Shown here: positions 59,153 to 64,000 of the stretch, piece after piece
How positions within the stretch are numbered: position 1 is the first letter of the stretch
Layout: every line of letters begins with the position of its first letter
Assembly: GCA_022453515.1 (NCBI GenBank)
Contig: JAJNNY010000060.1
Location: forward strand, 62,001-126,000
Source: Astrocystis sublimbata
Lineage: Eukaryota; Ascomycota; Sordariomycetes; Xylariales; Xylariaceae
Length of the DNA stretch: 64,000 bases
Reading direction: 5' to 3'
Program-made: the position numbers and the translations under genes
The notes under the pieces: generated by a model
What the model was told of the DNA's origin: nothing
The model's database searches: none
What the model saw: only the letters and a program-made list of their open reading frames with translations

Positions 59153-60571
59153 CTGCTGGTTGGTGGCTGACGTTCGGAGAGAAATCAAAATTGTCCCAAG
59201 AGCTAAGAGAATCCCGGCACTCTTAGATTACCTACCCTCGCTACTTGTCTCTCCCGCCGAGGTGAAAAGAAATACAAGCCTTGGCATGCTGACATGATCG
59301 CTGACCCAAGTGGATGGAACTGGGGTGCTGAGAAGGGTGCACATGTGGTCATTCCTGGGGTTCCTCACCTCGTTGCTGGTCGGTCATCTGAGACCTAATT
59401 AGCCATGGTCAATTCACATACCGTGTACACTTGTTGCGGTGTTTGATTATCTATGCTGGATTATACATGGTATGCATACACGTATACATCCATGTACCTA
59501 TTTTCTATATATATCTCTGCCTAGATTGTCGCCTCAGTGGTCTGTTTGTTCTATTCTGTGCTGCTGTTAGAATTTCGCACACGCCAATTGAACCTCCGCA
59601 GCAAGCAGCATTGATTCAAGTAGGTAGCCTACTTAATTAGCATAATTATCTACGACTATTTGCTGCCCATATCACTTAGTCAGTCACATTATGGATTGCT
59701 TACAACTGTATCAATCTAGCGGTTTCTATCTTGTATTGATTTCAATTCGCGGGCTGTGAAATAGCCATAAGGACTTACTTACTTTACTTGTATTCATGCG
59801 AGAGACCAAGTCTTCAAGTTTTCTTGGCGTCGTGGCGTCGAGTCGGGTCGAGTCGAGGCGCCTCCGGTGGCGAATGTGGTTCGTCTTATGTCATGCGTAT
59901 TTAAATGGTTGATGGGAGTGAGCGGAGGGTTGAGTTCTTGTTTTCAACTTTTTCTCCTTGTTAATTCTTGTTTTCCTGCTTCTAAATCTTTTTTTGGTAA
60001 CTTTGCACTTGATATATTTTAACCATGTCTGTAAGTATTAGAGCTGTAGTTACCTTCAATATTGCTTGTAGCTACTTAGTTACCTAGCTTACACATGACG
60101 TTATGCGTGTTCTCTACGATCATCTAACCATCTGATTTTTACCTCACTGGACTGTCCACGTGCGTAGAGAGTGTTGAAAACTTTGACGAGACGGTAAGGA
60201 AGTGCTACAGATATGTGCTCCATTGGAATCGGTTGAAGACGAATGGGTTTCAACATGTGTGTTAATAAGGACATAACTACAATATCACATCAATGCACGT
60301 CGCCCAAAATCTCGAAACCTCACTCACTTAGCTAACTATCAAGTTGCAACTAACTTGGGCGATAATTAGCATACAGTCTTAAAATTCTTGCGGACCATAG
60401 ATAGCTCTGAGATCATCTAGATCAACCTAACTCAACCCTCATCAGCGCAAATTTCTTTCCAAATATCCTCAAAATACCTACAAATCTTACCATTTAACTT
60501 CTCTCTGGCTCCCCTCTACTCTTCGCCCCTCCCTTCCTCCCCTACTCCCTAAATATGATCCCCCCCTCCTA
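59153..60571. other. Convergent intergenic stretch, no gene
   Basis: About 1.4 kb, AT-rich between 59400 and 60450. It contains gtcgagtcgggtcgagtcgag repetition at 59838-59858. No supported gene or RNA. The right end is C-rich and holds the 3' UTR of the EEP-family gene. Confidence 0.45.
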
Positions 60572-62069
60572 TCAAACAACCCCAAAAACCCCCCCAACCC
60601 CCAAATGGTCACTAACCCACCCCCTCTCGCCTCCTCCCCAGGCGCAGATATCTCTTGCCTGATCTTCATCCCCCACAACAACATCTTCTCCGATCCTGGC
60701 AAAACTTTCCACCTGCACACCGCCGCAGAATAAAATCTTGTCCATCCGCGAACACCCGTATAGCTGCCGCAGCTCCGGCGGCGCTTGCTGGCCCCATGTA
60801 TAGCCTTCTTTTGTAGAGTGGAGGTGGAGATGGGCGTCGGTTAGATTGTGCTGCGCGGGGAGGTCTGCGTCGAGGGGGGTGATGGCGTTTAGGTCGCCTG
60901 CTACTGTTATTGGGTGTTAGTGCTTAATTTCGGCTCGGTGTTATGATTATTGGGAGTGAATAGGTGGTGAGTAGTGTTAGTGAAATAATGAGTAAGTGGT
61001 TTTTGAGCCGTTGGCATAGATAGGAGAGACGGTATGGAATAGCAGGTTCGTGAAAGAAGTAGAAGGGAAAGGAGAATGATATATATGGAATGAGTAGGCC
61101 GACACTAATACAAATGGGGGAATAGAAATAGAAATGGACAGGGAGGGTAAGGGAAGGGTAAAGGTAGAAAATAAGTAAGTAGGTATCAAAGAAGAAGAGG
61201 ACGAATAGATACGTACGCATCGCCGCATGCACACCCTCCTCTCTCATGAACCGCGCCGCGAGAGCGAGCTGCGGCGGGCGGTACGCCGGCTCCTGCGCGA
61301 GGGACTCGAGGTGGGTGTTGCAGAGGCGGATGACTTTGTATTTCTGTTTCTCTTCATCTCCTTGCACCAAAGACGGCACAATCACGTCGACGAAAAGCGC
61401 ATCCCTCTCGAACCGCGTCTTCTCGAAATGCACGCGGAAGACGCCGTCCTTTACCTTCCCATCCTTCCCGTCCTTCTCCAGACCTATATTACCATCACCA
61501 TCAGCCTCTACATCACCATCAACCCCCCTAACCCTCAACCGCCTATCAACCAACACCGTAGTCCCATACGCGCCATTCCCCCAAAACTGCGCATCGACGT
61601 CCGTGCGGCGGAAGGCGGCGCGCACCCAGGGCGTGGCGCCGATGACGGCGAGGTCGGACGGGGTGCATTCTTGGAGGAAGATGACTGCTGCTGTAGTTGT
61701 CGAGTCGATGTTTAGGTTCCCACTCTCTTCACCACCCTTAGAAGATGATGAAAGCAAGCCCTCCAAATGCGCCAGCGCAGCCCGCATCCGCGCGTCCCCG
61801 TGGGGCAGCATGAAGTCTATGTTCCAGGAGAAGAGGGCGATTTTATTGATTTTCCCCCCAAATTTCTCAACTTTTGAGGAAGAGAGAGATGTAGATGATG
61901 TTTGTGCGTGTGGGTGGGAGGCTGGAGAGGAAGGCTCCCACGACTGCGTCGCCACGCGGTAGCTGTACAGCGGCTGCGGGCTCGGCTGGTCCGGTTCCCA
62001 GGGCAGGGAAGTCAGTGGCTTGGAGGCGGCCTGAACCTTGGCGATGGCGGCTTGGATGTTTTCATTCAT
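60572..62069 (-). CDS. Endonuclease/exonuclease/phosphatase-family protein, TDP2-like
   Basis: Two exons, 62069-61217 and 60903-60572, separated by a 313-nt AT-rich intron (GTACGT...AACAG), give 394 aa. Catalytic signatures of the Mg-dependent EEP fold are in order: Asn in FSWNIDFM (about 83), Glu in FLQECTPSD (about 133), AGDLNAI (Asp 288, Asn 290) and WVSDHLGV (Asp 383, His 384). SDHLG and GDLNAI are both on the second exon, so a model that reads through the intron loses the active site. Family knowledge: TDP2-like enzymes cleave 5'-phosphotyrosyl-DNA or related phosphodiesters. The frame is open upstream to 62261, but that leader is translation of a TTG/ATT-type microsatellite (Thr/Ile-rich), so MNENIQAAIA is chosen. 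An insert with repeated Asp/Gly (about 185-205) is unusual. Confidence 0.86.
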
Positions 62070-62155
62070 TGTTGTTGTTGTTGTTGTTGTTATCGTCGTG
62101 GTTGTCGTCGTGGTGGTTGTTGCTGTTGTTATTGGTATTGGTATTGGTATTAGTA
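62070..62155. repeat. Trinucleotide/hexanucleotide microsatellite in the 5' leader of the EEP-family gene
   Basis: Runs of gtt, tcg/gtc and ggtatt units directly before the chosen ATG. In the minus-strand frame they would translate to long Thr and Ile/Pro runs. Confidence 0.8.
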
Positions 62156-63077
62156 TTTGCTGGGTTTGTTGGGGAGATTGATGAGGTTGATGAGGTTGGT
62201 TGTTTGATAGAGCAAGTGAGTGAGTGAAGAGCGGAAGTCTATAAGAGTAGAACACTAGCATTGGGTTGTGAGTTCTAAATGAGTTGTAGGACTTTGATGC
62301 AGAGCAGATCGTGCCTGTGTATGTTGAGGTTGAAGTTCGATTTTGGACCTTGGTGGTGGGTTATATGAGATAAATGATGAGATAAGATGAGATGTTATAA
62401 AACCACGGGTTACAGTAAGCTGAGCGGAAACCATTGAGTGAGACTTGGGGTGAGATAGACGTGAAGTGAGGGGGGCCCTGCTGGAGGGGTAGCTGCTCAC
62501 TTATACGCCATTGGCTGTGTTAGCCTCGATACCTGCAGGCTACGTCGTGCTTGTTCGGTCTTTGTGTGCATGTTCGCTCCTTGCAAGATAGTCAACAGGA
62601 CAGATATAATTCCGTGTACCTAGGTATAAGGCAACATATATACAGACTACCGAGATTGGGTTCCGACTGGTCCTCGCAGTTGGTTTGGGTATCTTCTTCT
62701 TATTCTTATTACTCAAGCCCGACTCATGCTCTAAAGTGGCTAGCTGCTACATACATACAAAGGCGGCCAGCCAAAACGCATTCACAGCGGCATATATGTA
62801 TGCTTCTGCTGTGTCCTAGTACCCAACCGTGCAGTGCTGGGCAGTATCGTCCCTAATCGTATCATCCATCCGTCTAACACAGGAAATGCGTAAAAAGTTA
62901 ATATACAGTGGTCTCTTTCCCCGTCTCTCCAAGTTCGCTGATACCCATGGTGCAGGTTGCTAAAAAGCAAGTGAAAGTATCGAATCACCTGAAAATGGTA
63001 ACCCAAGGTAGAGAGGGTTAGAGCGGTAAGGGTGTCCATAAAAGTGTGTGTCCTCGTACTTCATCATGAGATGATAA
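62156..63077. other. Intergenic stretch, no gene
   Basis: About 0.9 kb, promoter of the EEP-family gene and 3' UTR of PEX16. Only short frames. Nothing else recognised. Confidence 0.45.
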
Positions 63078-64000
63078 TCATGCACTGGTGCTGAAGTAGT
63101 AGTTATCCCACAGGTACTCGTAGTCCTCAAGTATACCCGACACGAGGCTGGGCATGCGCCGCCTGACACCAGTCATGACGCCCTTGGTAACGTTCTCGTA
63201 GAAGGCGCCGCGCATGGTCCACCACCCGGCAGACCATGTCCTCTTGCCCCATTCCTCCTGCTCGAGGGAGGTGCTGCGCAGTCCGCGGTCGCGCAGCTGG
63301 CGGGCCGTGTACTCGATGCTGAGGCCGATGATCCACGGCGCCCACGACTTCTTGTCCTTGCTCTGCGACAGCGCCACGGCGTATACCAGGGGCGACAGGA
63401 TGTGGAGTAGTTCGGCGGCCTGGCCAGACCCGGACAGGGTGTTGAGGAGCTTGGCGGCGGGCTTGATGTCGTCGGCGGTCAGGACGCGGCCCTGGAGGTA
63501 GGAGCCGACGTCGGATGGGTTGGGCAGGCTGGGTAGACTCTGTCTCGTGCGCGGCATGGTCCATTCCTTTGCATGGGCTGGCTTGGCCGAGCCGTTTATC
63601 TCGTCGAGGGTAGGCTCTTCTCCCATGAGCTCCTTCAGCGCGTCCTCGTCGGACCCTTCGTCCTCGGTCGGTAGTGGCTCTCGCTCGGGCAGGGGCGGGG
63701 TGACGAGGGGCCGGGAGCTGGTGATGCGCATGAGCAGCAGGCGGCACAGGGCCTTGAGAGCCTCGAGGACGATGACGACACGCCAGCGCATCTTCTCGCC
63801 CTTACGCTTGGCGGCCATCTCCCACAGCAGCTCGGTGTACTGGATGATCTGCAGCAGCAGGGCGATGCGGCGGTAGAGGCCGCTCTTGTTTGACCAGAAG
63901 CGGGTGTAGCGGGCGTGGGGGCCGGGCATGCGCGCCGCGGAGAGGGAAGGGATCTTGTTGAGGGCATTGCGGAGGACGGAGTCGTGGTAGAGGGCGAGCA
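63078..64000 (-). CDS. PEX16: PEX16-like peroxisomal membrane biogenesis protein (5' end beyond window)
   Basis: An open frame runs from the right edge (first full codon at 63998) to TGA at 63078, 306 residues of the C-terminal portion. It begins LLALYHDSVLRNALNKIPSL, continues YTRFWSNKSGLYRRIALLLQ and YTELLWEM, then RWRVVIVLEALKALCRLLLM. This is the hallmark helical order of Pex16. An acidic linker (TEDEGSDEDALKELMGEEP) follows, then YLQGRVLTADDIKPA and a hydrophobic LLHILSPLVYAVAL. Family knowledge: Pex16 is a peroxisomal/ER membrane protein that receives Pex3 and membrane proteins during peroxisome formation. The N-terminus and possible 5' introns are outside the window. Confidence 0.88.
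   Translation of the reverse strand, partial: LALYHDSVLRNALNKIPSLSAARMPGPHARYTRFWSNKSGLYRRIALLLQIIQYTELLWEMAAKRKGEKMRWRVVIVLEALKALCRLLLMRITSSRPLVTPPLPEREPLPTEDEGSDEDALKELMGEEPTLDEINGSAKPAHAKEWTMPRTRQSLPSLPNPSDVGSYLQGRVLTADDIKPAAKLLNTLSGSGQAAELLHILSPLVYAVALSQSKDKKSWAPWIIGLSIEYTARQLRDRGLRSTSLEQEEWGKRTWSAGWWTMRGAFYENVTKGVMTGVRRRMPSLVSGILEDYEYLWDNYYFSTSA

Noticed and set aside
62070..62261. N-terminal extension of the EEP-family gene
   Set aside because: It is a translated microsatellite (Thr and Ile/Pro runs).
1..64000. tRNA, rRNA, CRISPR arrays
   Set aside because: No tRNA B-box with matching acceptor stem was recognised in the gaps, no rRNA sequence, and CRISPR is not expected in a fungal nuclear genome.

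Overview
The window is nuclear DNA from a filamentous ascomycete (Pezizomycotina, most likely Sordariomycetes). The evidence is short GT-AG introns of about 45-80 nt with CTAAC-like branch sites, families typical of these fungi (a SesB-type NLR, GT90/CAP10, secreted sedolisin, siderophore-type MFS, Zn2Cys6 regulator), and frequent CCTACCTAGGTA-type simple sequence between genes. I rebuilt sixteen main protein-coding genes by joining exons so that reading frame and family motifs agree. I add one tandem pair of tiny cysteine-rich genes and one broken O-methyltransferase relic.

The left half (1-31.6 kb) is accessory in character. It holds an unidentified reading frame cut by the left edge, a class I terpene synthase (3584-4955, -), an alpha/beta-hydrolase-NACHT NLR whose hydrolase nucleophile is replaced (8287-11704, +), a GT90 glycosyltransferase with an N-terminal membrane domain (13406-16065, +), two 56-aa cysteine-rich paralogues (16823-16993 and 17361-17531, -), a secreted S53 peptidase (19453-21743, +), a siderophore-type MFS transporter with two perfect iron-regulator GATA motifs upstream (24116-26184, +), a convergent acyl-CoA ligase ending in a PTS1-like ARL (26536-28342, -), an O-methyltransferase remnant (about 28840-29110, -) and an MFS drug-type transporter truncated by a TAG (29921-31588, +). 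The 1-3.5 kb and 5-8.2 kb stretches show no convincing genes.

The right half (32-64 kb) looks like conserved core genome. It holds an F-box protein (31999-33837, +), an eight-exon Zn2Cys6 transcription factor with a 24-nt microexon (34527-38175, +), a complex I 21-kDa accessory subunit with a 17-nt exon (38663-39526, -), a CCHC zinc-knuckle protein with a KLEET minisatellite (40724-41542, -), a short-chain dehydrogenase with a possible mitochondrial presequence (42063-43237, -), a SWIRM-domain protein (46701-48005, -), a Nudix hydrolase (58550-59152, +), a TDP2-like EEP-family phosphodiesterase (60572-62069, -) and PEX16, cut by the right edge (63078 onward, -). A 10.5-kb stretch (48.0-58.5 kb) has no convincing gene.

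Functional links are modest. The siderophore transporter, acyl-CoA ligase, O-methyltransferase relic and second MFS could be remnants of an iron or secondary-metabolite locus. The most novel items are the duplicated small cysteine-rich genes, the microexon-encoded zinc-cluster half and the hydrolase-dead NLR.
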